From Thalassia testudinum (lineage: Eukaryota; Streptophyta; Magnoliopsida; Alismatales; Hydrocharitaceae), in the NCBI GenBank assembly GCA_037157565.1, contig JAZHRO010000036.1:138314501-138378500 (forward strand): a stretch of DNA of 64,000 bases. The letters run 5' to 3'. The translations under genes were made by a program, and so were the position numbers. Below, piece by piece: positions 1 through 10,984 of the stretch. Under the pieces are notes generated by a model. It searched no databases. It was not told the origin of the DNA and was given only the letters and a program-made list of their open reading frames with translations. The stretch's first letter is position 1, and each line of letters begins with the position of its first letter.

Positions 1-17
1 GCAGGCTTATTCTTCAT

Positions 18-794
18 GTGTCCCCAACTACACAACTTTCTTGTTATGTATGTCAACTCGGGAAGCACCATAGATCTTCCTTTCCAGCTGCTACAGGACC
101 ACGTTCAACTTCATGTTTTCAGTTAGTGCAGCTTGATGTTTGGGGTCCCAGTAGGACTCCTGATAGAGCAGGACATTGGTACTATTTGATTGTGGTTGAT
201 GATTTTTCCAGATTGTCCTGGGTCCACTGATTGAGAAGTTTGTGTTGATAAAAAATCAGTTTGATGTTTGCATCAAGACTCTCAGATCTGATAATGCACT
301 GGAGTTTTGTACTCGTCGGTTGGCAGAATTCTATGGCATACATGGTATAATTCATCAAACTTCATGTCCTCACACTTCTCAGCAAAATGGAGTTGCAGAG
401 AGAGCACATGCATATCCTTGATATGGCCAAAGCTCTTCTTATTCATAATAGTATGCCACAAAACTATTGGGGAGATGCAGTTATCACTGCTTGCTACCTT
501 ATTAATAGATTGCTCTCCTTAGTGATTCACGAGCAGATACCATGGCAGGTGCTTTATCCAAATGATGAGTTGTTTGATCTTCCACCCAAGACATTTGGGT
601 GCGTGGCTTTTGTACATCTCCTTGGACCTGGGTGTGATAAATTAGCACTTAGAGTAGTTAAGTGTGTGTTTCTTGGCTATTCTTGTACTCAGAAGGGGTA
701 TCGGTGTTTTGATCCCCTACACCAGAGATATTATATCGGTGTAGATGTCATCTTGCATGAAGCAATACCTTACTTTTCTGTTGCTGCCAGGTAG
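18..794 (+). pseudogene. Copia-1 GAG-pre-integrase tail and integrase, broken
   Basis: The first reading block (18-230) shows CQLGKHH, the zinc-binding tail of the GAG-pre-integrase domain, then the integrase start LDVWGP and VDDFSRLSWVH. A frame break follows near 230. The second block (387-794) gives the integrase C-terminal half with NYWGDAV, TFGCVAFVH and VVKCVFLGYS, all standard in copia integrases. Integrase would join the cDNA to the host chromosome. The frameshift between blocks and the stop at about 792 make it non-functional. Confidence 0.88.
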
Positions 795-916
795 GTGTAG
801 AGTGTGCCGGAGAATGCGCCTGTACCAGTTGCTCCTATATCATTTGGTATATTCATAGATACTAGTAGCCCTTCTCAGGTTGATGAGCACCTACCAGCAC
901 ATTCAGACCAGCACCA

Positions 917-2793
917 GTGGATGAAGGGACCTTCAAGGATCACACCTATCAGTTGCCAGTTGTGTATAAGGTAAAGCTCCCTCCATCTATTTCACAGACT
1001 CCTCAGGTTAGTGTTGATAACCTAGAGGTGATTCCTACTCAGGAGACTTTTTTAGGCACAGTGTCAGCAGATGTAGCAGGTGGGAGCCTGCCACCTGAGG
1101 ATGGTTCTCTAGGTCCTGATTCCATGAGTACTGATGAAGATATTCCTATTGCTATTAGGAAGGCTCCGCGATCTTGTGCCCAGTATCATGTTACTGGGAG
1201 TGGTGTTACTACTGATTCTTTGAGTTCGGAGTTTCATGCATTCACAGCTGCTGTTTCTAGTGCTGGGTTACCTACCTCGTACCAACAGGCTCTACTACAT
1301 CCACACTGGAAGGCAATTATGGTGGAGATGTCTACACCTACTACCAAAGGTACTTGGGAGCTGTCACCTTTACCGTCTGGCGCGCATCTTGTTGGAGCTA
1401 GATGGGTCTTTGCCTTGAAATACAACCCAGATGGGTCTATTTCAAGGTATAAGGCTTACTTAGTGGCCAAAGGATTCACCCAGACATATGGGGTAGATTT
1501 CTTTGACACGTTTTTCCCTGTTGCAGGACTCTCTACTGTTCGAATTCTTATATCTGTTGCGGCTCATTATGGATGGTAGTTACATTAGTTGGATGTTAAA
1601 AATGCATTTCTGTATGGAGACTTGGAGGAAGAGATATATATGCAGCAGCCACCTGACTTTGAGATTCGGGGGGAGTGTGTATGCAGGCTTCGTAAGGCCA
1701 TTTATGGTCTTAAGCAGAGCCCCCGAGCCTGGTTCCAGTGCCTGTCTGAGGCATTGTCTGGTATTGGGATGCAGAGATCTTCATCAGATCATTCACTATT
1801 TGTGAGGAAGACCAGTAGGGGTATAGTGGCTTTACTTGTGTATGTGGATGATCTTATTCTTACAGGTGATGATGAAGAGGGTGTGTCTTAGATGAAGAAA
1901 TACTTGGCACACCAGTTTGTCATGAAAGATCTTGGGAAGTTGAAATATTTTTTAGGCATTGAGTTTGCTACAAGTAAGCAAGGGACAATTATGTCGCAGA
2001 GGAAATATGCCCTTGATATTCTTCAGGAGACAGGCATGCTAGGATCCAAAGATGCAAATAATCCTATGGATCCTAAAATTCATCTGTTTGAGGATAATGT
2101 GAAGCTAAAAGACAAGAAGGCATATCGACAGCTGGTGGGGAAGCTGTTATATCTGACTATCACTAGGCTAGATATTAGCCTTGCAGTGGGGAAGCTGAGT
2201 CAGTTCTTAGATAAGCCCACTGAGGTTCATTGGCAGGCTGTAATGCAGGTGTTGAGGTACATCAAGAGATGTCCAAGTAGAGGCATTCTTTTTTAGAGGA
2301 AGGCACCTATGGCCATTGTTGCATACTCAGATGCAGATTATGTAGGTGATGTCGGGGATAGGCAGTCTACTACTGGTTTCTGTACTTTTGTTGCTGGGAA
2401 CTTGGTAACTTGGAGGAGCAAAAAACAAAGTGTTGTTTCACGCTCTAGTGCTGAGTCTGAGTACAGGCCATGGCACATGCTGCAGCTGAGATGATATGGA
2501 TCAGATCTCTGTTATGAGATCTTCATGTTGATGTTCAGGAAGCTATGGAGATGCATTGTGACAATCGGGCTGCTACCTACATTGCAAACAATCATATGTT
2601 CCATGAGAGAACAAAATATGTGGAAGTAGATTGTCATTACACCATGAGTTTGATTCAACAGGGTGTGCTTCATACTACTTGTCTTGCCTTGTTAGACTAG
2701 ACTGCTGACATGTTTACTAAGCCGTTGCCACGTCCTCAGTTTGAGAAGTGTAGAAACAAGCTGAGCATGATGGATATATATGCTTCAGCTTGA
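917..2793 (+). pseudogene. Copia-1 reverse transcriptase and RNase H, broken
   Basis: RT starts in 917-1579 with [15 protein letters not shown] and [12 protein letters not shown], and continues in 1589-1891 with [28 protein letters not shown] and the catalytic YVDD at 1841-1852. After an in-frame TAG near 1889 it resumes in 1892-2296 (YFLGIEFA, SQRKYALDIL). RNase H is in 2309-2494 (YSDADYVGD, SSAESEY), with a degenerate tail to the polypurine tract near 2790. The active-site aspartates remain but at least three stops or shifts interrupt the frame. Confidence 0.9.
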
Positions 2794-2800
2794 GGGGCAG

Positions 2801-2933
2801 TGTTGAGTTATGTTTATGTTTGTAAGGGGTGTTGTGTTATTTTATTTTGTGTAGTGGCCTATGATGTACTTTTCCCACACCTATATAGAGGTGTAGGGAT
2901 TTCTTGGTAACCTAAGGAAGTTTGTTTTCTTCA
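2801..2933 (+). repeat. Copia-1 3' LTR with polypurine tract
   Basis: The polypurine tract TTGAGGGGCAG (2790-2800) directly precedes TGTTGAGTTATG, the LTR start. The LTR runs to TTTCTTCA and so has TG...CA ends. A TATA-like CTATATAGAG sits at 2881-2890 and would be the element promoter. About 133 bp is short but similar to the LTR of Copia-3. The right border is inferred from where reverse-strand Copia-2 codons resume. Confidence 0.7.
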
Positions 2934-4321
2934 ACTACATCGGATATGCTCAGCTTGGAACATAGGTATTCCAGTCTTTTCTTGATGAGAGGTTTAGTGA
3001 ATATGTCAGCAATCTTATCATCAGTAGAAATGTAGAGTGTAGAGATCTTGCCAGTCATCACAACATCTCTAATAAAGTGGCAATCTACCTTAATGTGTTT
3101 TGTCCTCTCACGAAAAGCAGGATTGTTTGCAAGAAAGTTCGTTGCCTTATTATCACAGTACATAGGAATTGGACTTGAGATATCAACACCAAAGTCCTTC
3201 AGAATGGACTTCACCAAGAAAATCTCACGCAGTGAGCCATAGCTCTATATTCCAATTCTGCACTTGACCTAGACATCATATTTTGTTTCTTGCTCTTCCA
3301 AATTTCCACCCACATATGTATAATATCTAGTTGTCGATCTTCTATCCTCATGAGCACTTGCATAATCTGCATCGGAATCTCCACACACACTAAGATGTCC
3401 ATACCTCTTGAAAAATATTCCTTTCCCTGGTGAACTCTTCAGATATCTCAATACTTGACAAATACCTGGCCAGTGAACCTTTTTAGGCTCCTACATAAAT
3501 TGGCTCAATCTCCTAACAACATATGATAAATCTAGTCTTGTTACTGCGAGGTAGAATAACTTGCCAACTATAGCTCTATATCTGGTCACATCCTGTAAGA
3601 TAGGACTCTCTACATCTGCAAGATGAGCTATTGGATCTAAAGGTATATTGGTAGGTTTGCAACCAAGCATCCCTACCTCACGAAACATATCAAGAACATA
3701 CTTTCTTTGCGACAAGATCATTCCACCCTTCAAACGATGAATCTCAATACCAAGGAAGTAACTGATCAAGCTCAAGTCCTTGGTCACAAATTGTGTATGT
3801 AGGAGGGCCTTAGTATCCTCCAGACTTTTCTCATCACTTCCAATTAGAAGTATATCATCAATATATGGAATCAAAATAACAGAACCTATCTCAATGTGCC
3901 TAGTAAAGACAAAATGATCAGATGTGGACCTGGTAAAACCAAAACTTTGAACTACCGTGCTAAATCTATCAAATGAAGCTCTAGGACTCTATTTCAGTCC
4001 ATATATAACTTTATGAAGTTTGCAGTGCGTCTGACACTCTCCCCTACTAACAAATTTAGGAGACTGATGCATGTAGACTTCTTCATTAAGGTCCCTATAT
4101 AGAAAAGCGTTCTTAATTTCAAGATGGTAAACTGGCTAGTCCTTGTTAACTACAATGGATAAAAGAATCCAAACATAATTGAGACATGCAACAGGGGAAA
4201 GCGACTCAAAATAATCCATACCAGATGTTCGGGTGTAGCCTTTAGCTGCAAGTTTGGCCTTGTAACATTGAATGGAGACACCGGGAAGGTACTTTATAGT
4301 AAATACCCATCTACATCCCAC
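2934..4321 (-). pseudogene. Copia-2 reverse transcriptase and RNase H, broken
   Basis: From the minus-strand 5' side: CRWVFTIKYLPG (near 4310), a degenerate DVKNAFLY block near 4100, then YIDD at 3865-3854, a conservative variant of the copia YVDD. It continues with YFLGIEIHRLKGG and SQRKYVLDMF. RNase H follows: CDNKATNFLANNPAF, RTKHIKVDCHFIRD and DIFTKPL in 3217-2934. Reading blocks are 4321-4136, 3874-3491 and 3217-2912, separated by stops. The copy is not active. Confidence 0.87.
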
Positions 4322-4569
4322 AACAATTTCACTAGGGGGTAGATCAACAAGCTCTCATGTGCCTCTAGATAGAAGTGCTGCTGTCTCTTCTTCCATAGCT
4401 AGGTTCCAAGCTTGATCTTGAATAGCCTCTATATGATTGCGAGGTAGCTAATGGCTATCAATTGCAAGAGATAACAACTTTCCTGCAGGTAACTGGTCAA
4501 AAGACATATACTGAGATAAATAATAACTAGCACATGATCTTGGAGCCTTCCTTTGTTCTATAGGAAGAT

Positions 4570-5698
4570 CTAAGTCAGAATTGTCAATGGTAGAAGGTAC
4601 CTGACCTCCAGACAAGTCATCAATGTCGGTAGAGGGCTGAGTAGGAATAGTAGAAAGGGGCTCATTTGCAGGAGAAGTGGATGTGGGCTTGCGCTGAAAA
4701 TGTTTGGGAAAGGTATGAGTGACTTTAGGATTCTAGGAAAAGTATCTCCCATAGGAATATTTGTCTGAGGTAAGGCAGGCTCAGAGGGCACTGGTGGCAG
4801 TGCAGATGGTAAAGGTAAAGGGATACTTTGTGGCACCGTGGGAGGTGGAGAGCTTCCTTTTCTTGGATAGAAAGGAAGTTCTTCAAAGAATGTTACATCA
4901 GCTCTAACATAGAATTTATGTGCTATTGGATCATAGCAACGATACCTCCTCTGAGTACGTGAGTATCCCACAAAAATACACTTAACCACCCGAGGAGACA
5001 ACTTGTCCACTTTGAATAAATGAACAAAGCAGATACACCCAAACACAATGGGAGGAAGAGAAAATGCTTCATGGTCAGGACACAAGAGAATAAGGTGTTT
5101 TACCTCCCAAAACAGATGATGACACCCTATTTATAAGAAATGCAGTAGGAAGAACAATATCAACCCAAGACATTGAAGGTAGACTCATCTAAAACATCAT
5201 GGATCGAGCAACATCAAGTAAGTGACGTAGCTTGCGTTCGACTACCCTATTTTGTTGAGAGATATGAACACAAGAAATCTGATGGACAACTCCCATAGAT
5301 GTAAAAAATCGAGTCAACTAAGCATTCATAAATTTAAGACCATTGTCACTTCAAAAAACTTTAATAGTAGTGGCAAACTAAGTCTTTATTTCATTGAAAA
5401 AAGTCTCGGAGTTTGAGATTTTTCCTTCAACATAAAAACCCAAGTGACACAACTACAACCATCCACCAAAACAAGGAAAAATCAAAAACCCCTTACGTTG
5501 CGAACCCTACAAGCCCCCCACAAATATGCATGTACTAAAGCAAAAGGGGTCTCGGATCTTTTATTTTTACTAGAAAATAAAGACCAGTGATGCTTGCCAA
5601 GTTGACAGACGTCACAATTAAATGACTTAGGAAACTCCAAATCAGGAAATTGATAACAAAGCACAGTGATACGTGGGTGACCCATGCGAAGGTGCCAC
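4570..5698 (-). pseudogene. Copia-2 integrase and GAG-pre-integrase, broken
   Basis: Minus strand 5698-5482 reads LWHLRMGHP and CDVCQLGKHH, the GAG-pre-integrase zinc-binding block. A degenerate integrase core follows (5480-5090). An open block 5085-4570 holds the C-terminal integrase motifs FGCICFVH, VVKCIFVGYSRTQ and YRCYDP, then a proline- and serine-rich linker typical of the integrase-RT junction. Stops between the blocks rule out function. Confidence 0.83.
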
Positions 5699-6203
5699 AA
5701 AGGTTTGGCATATTGCGATATATTACTGATATATCACATATTGACGGGTCGGGTGGTATTAATATCACCCAAAGTGTATTTTTCCCGGATATCGGTGATA
5801 TATCACCGATATAGGGAAATATCGCCGATATATCGGGCGATATTTTCGAGATATCGACGATATATCGCCAGCTGGGTGGGAAGTTGGCTGGGCGGGAGGC
5901 GGGAAGTTGAAATGGCATCATCGGGTGGTAGACCTGAAGTTGAAAATGGCAGGATTGGGCGGGAGGCGTGAGATTGAAAATGGCAGGGTTGGGCGGGAGG
6001 AGTCCACACACACATTTTTTTTGGCATTCCTTTATGATATATTGGTTATAAAAAATGTTAATTTTAAATTTTTGTGACATTTTTTATATTTTATGGCTTT
6101 CTGAGTGATTTCTAAAAAATTCATCGATATCAGCGATATATCCCTGATATATCCATTTTTTGACTTGTTGATACAATATCGATATCGATATTTTAAAACC
6201 TTG
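5699..6203. mobile_element. hAT-like MITE with GATATATCG subterminal repeats
   Basis: Seen: ends AAAGGTTTGGCATATTG and, inverted, CAAGGTTTTAAAATATCG form imperfect terminal inverted repeats (TIRs). Flanks GGTGCCAC (5691-5698) and GATGCCAC (6204-6211) are an 8-bp duplication with one mismatch. An 8-bp duplication and CAAGG-type ends are hallmarks of hAT elements. Subterminal regions are packed with GATATATCR motifs. The middle (5875-6000) has imperfect repeats around GGCGGGAGG. There is no transposase. The element splits Copia-2. Its right ~90 bp closely resembles the right end of the larger element at 33406-35119. Confidence 0.82.
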
Positions 6204-6210
6204 GATGCCA

Positions 6211-6690
6211 CTATAAGGTAGTGGTGGCACAAGCGGGAGTAGAAATAGGATGTGTAGATGTAGGTGGTAGACTGAGGTAATAAAGCCCGTCCTGCTCAAG
6301 CCCTCCACTAATTTGCTTCATCGTTCGGAGGTCCTGCGAAAGGAAGAATTGGTTATGAAAAATTGCTTTGCATCCCATGTCATTGGTAATTTGAGTAATT
6401 GACATCAAATTCAAAGTAAATCGAGGTGCATGCAGAATATTAGATAAACTAAGAGAGGAAGATAAAGTGACATCTCCAAAGCTAGTAACATATGATAAGC
6501 CACCATCGCCACCCTAACTTGGAAGTGTGTGGCAAGAGATCGAAGAGAGGAAAAAAGTATAGCATCACCAGTAATGTGTGAGGAGGCACTTGAATATGCA
6601 ATCCACGTAGAAGCACGGGACCCAACATATAGTGTAGTTGTACCTGTAGTACCAGAGGCTGAAGCTAAATAAAAGTGTTTAAAGTTGAAT
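6211..6690 (-). pseudogene. Copia-2 aspartic protease remnant with lost catalytic residue
   Basis: The minus-strand frame gives STWIAYSSASSHITG where copia proteases have WI-x-D-SGASxHM. The catalytic Asp of the DSG triad is Tyr and the Gly is Ser. Downstream residues NLMSITQITND and GLYYL are the usual link from protease to GAG-pre-integrase. The frame then runs straight into the MITE insertion at 6203. The copy cannot process its polyprotein. Confidence 0.78.
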
Positions 6691-7450
6691 TCTTTGCTTC
6701 TGACCAAGTATGCAAATCTCAATTTTCCAATTTTATTTCTTGAAGAAGTGCTATATTTGCAGCCCATTTGCAAATAATTTTGGAGAACCCTTCTGAGACT
6801 CTGCGAGTCTCTCAACCCTTCTATATTCCAAGTTTAAATCATCAGGAGATTAAAACAACTTCCTTGCTTGACCTAGCTGCCTTCATATAGACATCAACAC
6901 CTCAAGCCAAAGCAGCTATGCATACCAGGAGGTCTTTATCAGCAATTCCTGGCCCCATTTAGCGCTGATGGTCATTGGATAGCAATGCCGAGGCTATTTC
7001 TTCCTTCAAACCTGTAATTTTTGACTCCAGACCTGCATCATGATTGCCCCCATGCGGAGCTACAGTCTCTGGAAGCTAATCCTCACCACTGCTAGGGAGA
7101 GGGGGATCACCATCACCTGTTTGTGTGCTTGCTTGGCTCCTCTTGGTAACAAAAGTATGCTGCATCCCTACCCCAGCTACGCAGTTACGCAGTAGTCTCC
7201 ATGAGCTGGCAATAGGGAGAAAAGCATTGGTTATAATCCCTTGGCAATGGAGTGTGGCCCATCAAATGGGCCAAATTGGACCCCTAACTCCCATGCCACT
7301 TTCGCTGGCATTTCTAGGTTTCAGGAGATTTGAATACCTCCCAACCAAACTTGGCTTGCCTCCCATCATGTGGAGTGTGGGAGATGAGTTTTCTGACTTT
7401 CTTTTTGTTGCCTTTGCATCGGATTCCAAAATGACCCACAATTATTGATG
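6690..7450 (-). mobile_element. LINE fragment A: ORF1 tail region and endonuclease start
   Basis: On the minus strand, TGGAATATAGAAGGGTTG (6830 downward) reads WNIEGL, matching the WNxRGL start of L1 endonucleases. After one frameshift it continues with ALLQEIKLEN, the LLQETK block holding the catalytic Glu. Upstream (6840-7450) is a degenerate coding-like stretch with many stops, where the end of ORF1 would be expected. The fragment stops near 6690 against Copia-2. Endonuclease identity is fairly secure; the ORF1 assignment is inferred from position only. Confidence 0.55.
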
Positions 7451-7675
7451 ATGGCGCTTGCAATCGTCGCCTGTTGTTTCAACAGCCTCTGACTTTCTCG
7501 CTGCAACAACCACCTTCCATAACTGCTTCACCATCATCTGCGACGCCTTCCTTCCCCATCCTTCTCTAGTTAACCCCTCCAACTTCCCTGTTATTGTCTT
7601 GTCATCATCTTATCTTTGAAGCCCACCTTCAACTTGACCACCACTATGGATGAACTTGACCTCAACACCATTGCC
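7451..7675. other. Unassigned stretch left of the Tourist-like MITE
   Basis: No gene recognised. It may continue LINE fragment A: the sequence picks up at 11958 once the MITE and its passenger are skipped, and the minus strand is weakly coding-like. Nothing further can be supported. Confidence 0.3.
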
Positions 7676-8069
7676 TTAGGCCCTGTTTGGTTGAGGGGTA
7701 ACTCCATGGATTAGGTGATATGGCAAGGGCAAATGAACAATGTATGAATAGTAACATGGTGTAGGCATAGTTAACCAGAAATATCAACTCAATTCTCTAC
7801 CTATAACATTTTAACTCATCTGTCACATGTTACATCTAACCCTACTTACTCCACTTACTAACAAAATAATAATATAAAATAATTCGATATTAAATATAAA
7901 ACAACTAAATTATAACCCTTTCTTTATGTTTAAATCACATCAATATACAACTTTACAGTATATCAATCAATCAATCAAGTCTATCACCTACTGGCCCACC
8001 ACTTACATCATTACCTTTACAGCTTACCCCTTTCTAACTTTTACCCAGGAATAAACACTAACCCTCATC

Positions 8070-8231
8070 TATTGACATCCCTATAGTTATTTTTTGTTCT
8101 TGTTTTCTTCCTTTCCCTTTTTTACTTATTGTATGTAGTATAGGGGGTTGCCAGTTATTTTCCCTAGGGTTCCTCTTCTATAAATGGGATCCTAGGATTA
8201 CGTGGAAGTAAGGAAGTTGCATTTCTCTATA
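8070..8231 (+). repeat. Copia-3 5' LTR
   Basis: It starts TATTGACATCC where the 3' copy has TGTTGACATTTC, so the TG terminus has mutated to TA, and it ends CTCTATA. It contains a TATA box (CTATAAATGG, from 8178) shared with the 3' LTR. At 162 bp it is very short for a plant LTR. It diverges from the 3' LTR by scattered substitutions and small gaps, suggesting an old insertion. Confidence 0.88.
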
Positions 8232-8243
8232 TGGTATTAGAGC
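8232..8243 (+). promoter_or_regulatory. Primer-binding site for initiator Met-tRNA
   Basis: TGGTATTAGAGC differs at one base from TGGTATCAGAGC, the usual copia primer-binding site complementary to the 3' end of initiator methionine tRNA. It lies immediately after the 5' LTR, as expected for priming minus-strand cDNA synthesis. Confidence 0.88.
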
Positions 8244-8836
8244 GACGATCCTAGGTCGATATCGATACCTTCTTGATTCTCATTGCTCTTCCCTTCACCA
8301 AAACAAGTAACTTGGATCCCCATCAAGATCTATACCCTAAGGGTTCGTGCTTCTGTAGAGGTCTTTCTACTGCTGCAGAGAAGGGTTCTCGTCGTCATCG
8401 TCGTTGGAGGAACCCCAGCCTTTGTTGACCATCGGTGGGGGGGTTGCTGGCCCTTATGTAGTCTGTTGGACCCCCTCTGGTGACCTCTTGTCGGAGCTCC
8501 TACCGTCGATGACGCTCCTTACGCCTAACACCGTCGCTGGGTTGTTGAGATCGTTGAGGCTCGTAGGGACGAGTTCATTTGTTGAGGGTTCCTTGAGGGT
8601 TGTTCCAAAGCCTAGAGACCTTCACTGATTGGAGGTTGGTTGAAGGTTTGAGGAGTCATTGGAGCATCGCCAGCTGCTATTTGTATTGGTAGATGTAGAG
8701 AGCACCGCCAGGTGGAAGTTTTGCCTACTGTTGAGACCACAGATGGTTTAGACGCGTAGTTAAAGTTGTCCAAACCTTGTTTTGAAGGGTCATTGGGACT
8801 CCGATCGAAAAGTATGGCCTTAAAAGTCAGATTTTT

Positions 8837-9241
8837 TTGCTTACGGTAGGGGAAGTCAAGGGGATTTTAAGAACCCCTTTGGCCCCCTTGCCAAGTTTGA
8901 TTGGTCAAATTATGCATTGTGGTCGTAGTCATTTGGTTGAGGGTCATGATAATGAGCACATACTTCTTGAATCGGAGCTGATCGAGAAGGTTGGCAAGTA
9001 TGCCTCTTGGAAGAAAGATAATGCCATGGTTAAAGTGTGGATCATGTACACCACCATACAACATGTGACTACTCAGATCATGTACGATAAGATGGCTAAG
9101 GAAATGTGGGATAGGCTGAAAGGTACATACATGCCTGAGGGGAAGAGAGTGGTTACCGCTGAGCATAGTGCCCTTGCTGCACATGATATAATGATTGTTC
9201 CTAGGAGTGAGTACAAGATACTGCTCCACAAAGTCTGCTGA
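8837..9241 (+). pseudogene. Copia-3 gag remnant
   Basis: The reading WKKDNAMVKVWIMYTTIQ followed by KEMWDRLKGTYMPEG matches the N-terminal half of plant copia gag (UBN2-type, with a W...A...V..W+M pattern and A+E+WD.L...Y). Gag would form the virus-like particle around the element RNA. The C-terminal half and the CCHC zinc knuckle are absent: after 9241 the sequence runs within about 130 bp into protease-end sequence. The start codon is not reliable and stops lie upstream. Confidence 0.75.
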
Positions 9242-9365
9242 CATGGTGCATCTTAGGTGGGGATTGCATGCCAATCTCAGGCATAGGAAGCAGATTGGTT
9301 CGTTGACTTATGCACATCCCAAGATGCGTGGAGATGCAAGGTAGTTCTCCACACTCAGGATCGTT

Positions 9366-10640
9366 CTGTCAGGTAGGACCATATTGGTAGCTGATGGTTG
9401 GCACTCCCCTATTACAAGTCAGGGGGAGGTTTAGGTGGCACCTTGCATGAAATTGGAGAATGTACTCCTTATTCCAGATTTTCCTTTGAATCTGCTCTTT
9501 GTTAGTAGGAAAACAAAGGAGTTCAATTGTAGGGTGGTATTTGATGTTGTGTCGCTCACCTTTGAGGATGTTTTGATAGGATGCACTTATGGGTGTGGCC
9601 GTGAAGAAGGCAATGTTTATCATCTCCTACAGTCATCTTATGCAGGTCATGTCCCTCTTCCTTTATGAAGTGCCTTTAGCTACTTGTGACATCTTCGATT
9701 TGGTAATCTCCCTTTGCAAAAACATAGAAGCATTCTACCTTAAATTCCACCAACAACTTCCTTTTAGTGCAAGGCATGTCAGTTTGGAAAGCACCATAGG
9801 AGTACATTTCCAAGGAGTCAGCATAGGAGTTCTCAAGTCATGTTCGAGTTACTCTATCTAGACATTTGGGAATTGAGTCGAACCCTAGATCGTCTGGGGC
9901 ACAGATTCTATTTGGTGGCAGTGGAAGATTTCTCATGTCTTGAATTTTCCTGTTTAAGTCCAAGTTTGAAGCTGGGGATATGATTTGTGCTTTCCTGGTA
10001 GAGATCAAAAATCAATTTGAAGTAAAGGTTAGAACCATTCGATCGGATAATGCCTTGGAATTTTTCATTAGCTCATCGTATGCCTTCTATTAGGAGCGTG
10101 GAATCATCCATTAGACAAGGTGTCCCTACACGTCACAGTAGAATGGTGTAGCAAAAAGGAAGAACTGACACATCTTAAATGTTGTAAGAAGAATGACGTG
10201 GCAGAAAGGAAGCACCGACACATCCTAAATGTTGCAAGTAGAATGGCATGAAAGAAAGGAAGCATTGACACATCCTAAATGTTGCAAGGACCCTATTGAG
10301 ACGGAATGGTGTACTTGATAGGTATTGGGGGGATGCAGTGTTGATTGCATGCTACCTCATAAATTGGATGCCATTTACGATTCTTGACAAGTAGGTACCT
10401 TATTCTATTCTATTTTTAGACCGTGAGTTATTTAGGGTATCACCCAAGGTCTTCGATTGTGTGGCCTTTTTCCATCTTCACAGATCCAATAGAGATAAGC
10501 TTGCTCCTTACGCCGTTAAGTGTATCTTTGTTGGATATTTAAGAACACAAAAGGGGTACTGCTGTTTTGACCTAGTTGGGAAACACCACTGTTAGTGCCG
10601 CTATCACCTTCCATGAGTCAGTACCTTACTACTCTACGTC
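9366..10640 (+). pseudogene. Copia-3 protease end, GAG-pre-integrase and integrase, broken
   Basis: VLLIPDFPLNLLFVS (9465-9510) is the protease-end/GAG-pre-integrase block. GREEGNVYHL follows near 9600. QFGKHHR-like codons appear near 9780 and YLDIWELSR near 9860. RYWGDAVLIACYLIN (near 10320), KVFDCVAFFH and VKCIFVGYLRTQKGY (near 10540) are the integrase C-terminal half. Many stops interrupt the frame. A three-copy 50-bp tandem repeat at 10141-10290 lies in the NGVAERKHRHIL motif. Confidence 0.82.
10141..10290 (+). repeat. Three tandem 50-bp units inside the Copia-3 integrase
   Basis: Units start at 10141, 10191 and 10241. Each begins GAATGRYRTG and contains GACACATCYTAAATGTTG. One unit corresponds to the integrase segment NGVAERKHRHILNVA. 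Because 50 is not a multiple of three, each added unit shifts the frame. The array is a later duplication, not an ancestral protein repeat. Confidence 0.9.
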
Positions 10641-10984
10641 TAGTTCCCATATTTGTACTTTTGCATATGAAGATGTTGTTGTTATACCACTTTCTACACC
10701 CTTAGATACCTCATAGAGGAAGCTACGTAAGCCACCATCTCCCTATGGTCATCCTGGTTGTAGGTTCGAGAGGGCCCATTCTCAGTGTCTCACTGACCCG
10801 AACTTGACTACACTTTAGCACCAGAGACTTCACCTACTCCTGGGGTAATCCCTCTCATTAGACTGGTGCTTCACCTAGTCTTAGTGCCACTGATATTCCT
10901 AGTCCATTGAGCCACTTGACAATGATGATCCTAAGGCTTCATCTTGAGTTATCCCCCAGCTAAAGAATTACCAATAGAATGTCA

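Larger units (their letters stand above)
1..2933 (+). mobile_element. Copia-1: Ty1/copia LTR retrotransposon, 5' part outside the window
   Basis: Seen: a degenerate pol in the order GAG-pre-integrase, integrase, reverse transcriptase (RT), RNase H, followed by a polypurine tract and the start of a 3' LTR. This domain order defines Ty1/copia. The 5' LTR, gag and protease must lie left of base 1. The element is broken by several stops (for example near 791, 1579 and 1889). Its LTR ends TTTCTTCA at 2933, and the next bases (ACTAC) are already inside the C-terminal codons of the reverse-strand Copia-2, so Copia-1 probably jumped into Copia-2. The matching left target copy is outside the window, so this nesting is inferred. 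Confidence 0.9.
2934..6690 (-). mobile_element. Copia-2: reverse-strand Ty1/copia pol, interrupted by a hAT-like MITE
   Basis: Read on the minus strand from about 6690 down to 2934: protease, GAG-pre-integrase, integrase, RT, RNase H. No LTR is recognised at either end. The 3' side is cut by Copia-1 and the 5' side joins a LINE fragment near 6690. A 505-bp hAT-like MITE (5699-6203) sits inside the GAG-pre-integrase codons. The reading is heavily broken, so this copy looks older than the element at its 3' end. Confidence 0.85.

Noticed and set aside
10141..10290. CRISPR-like array (three 50-bp repeats)
   Set aside because: There are no spacers, the units are directly adjacent, and they match integrase codons of a plant retrotransposon.
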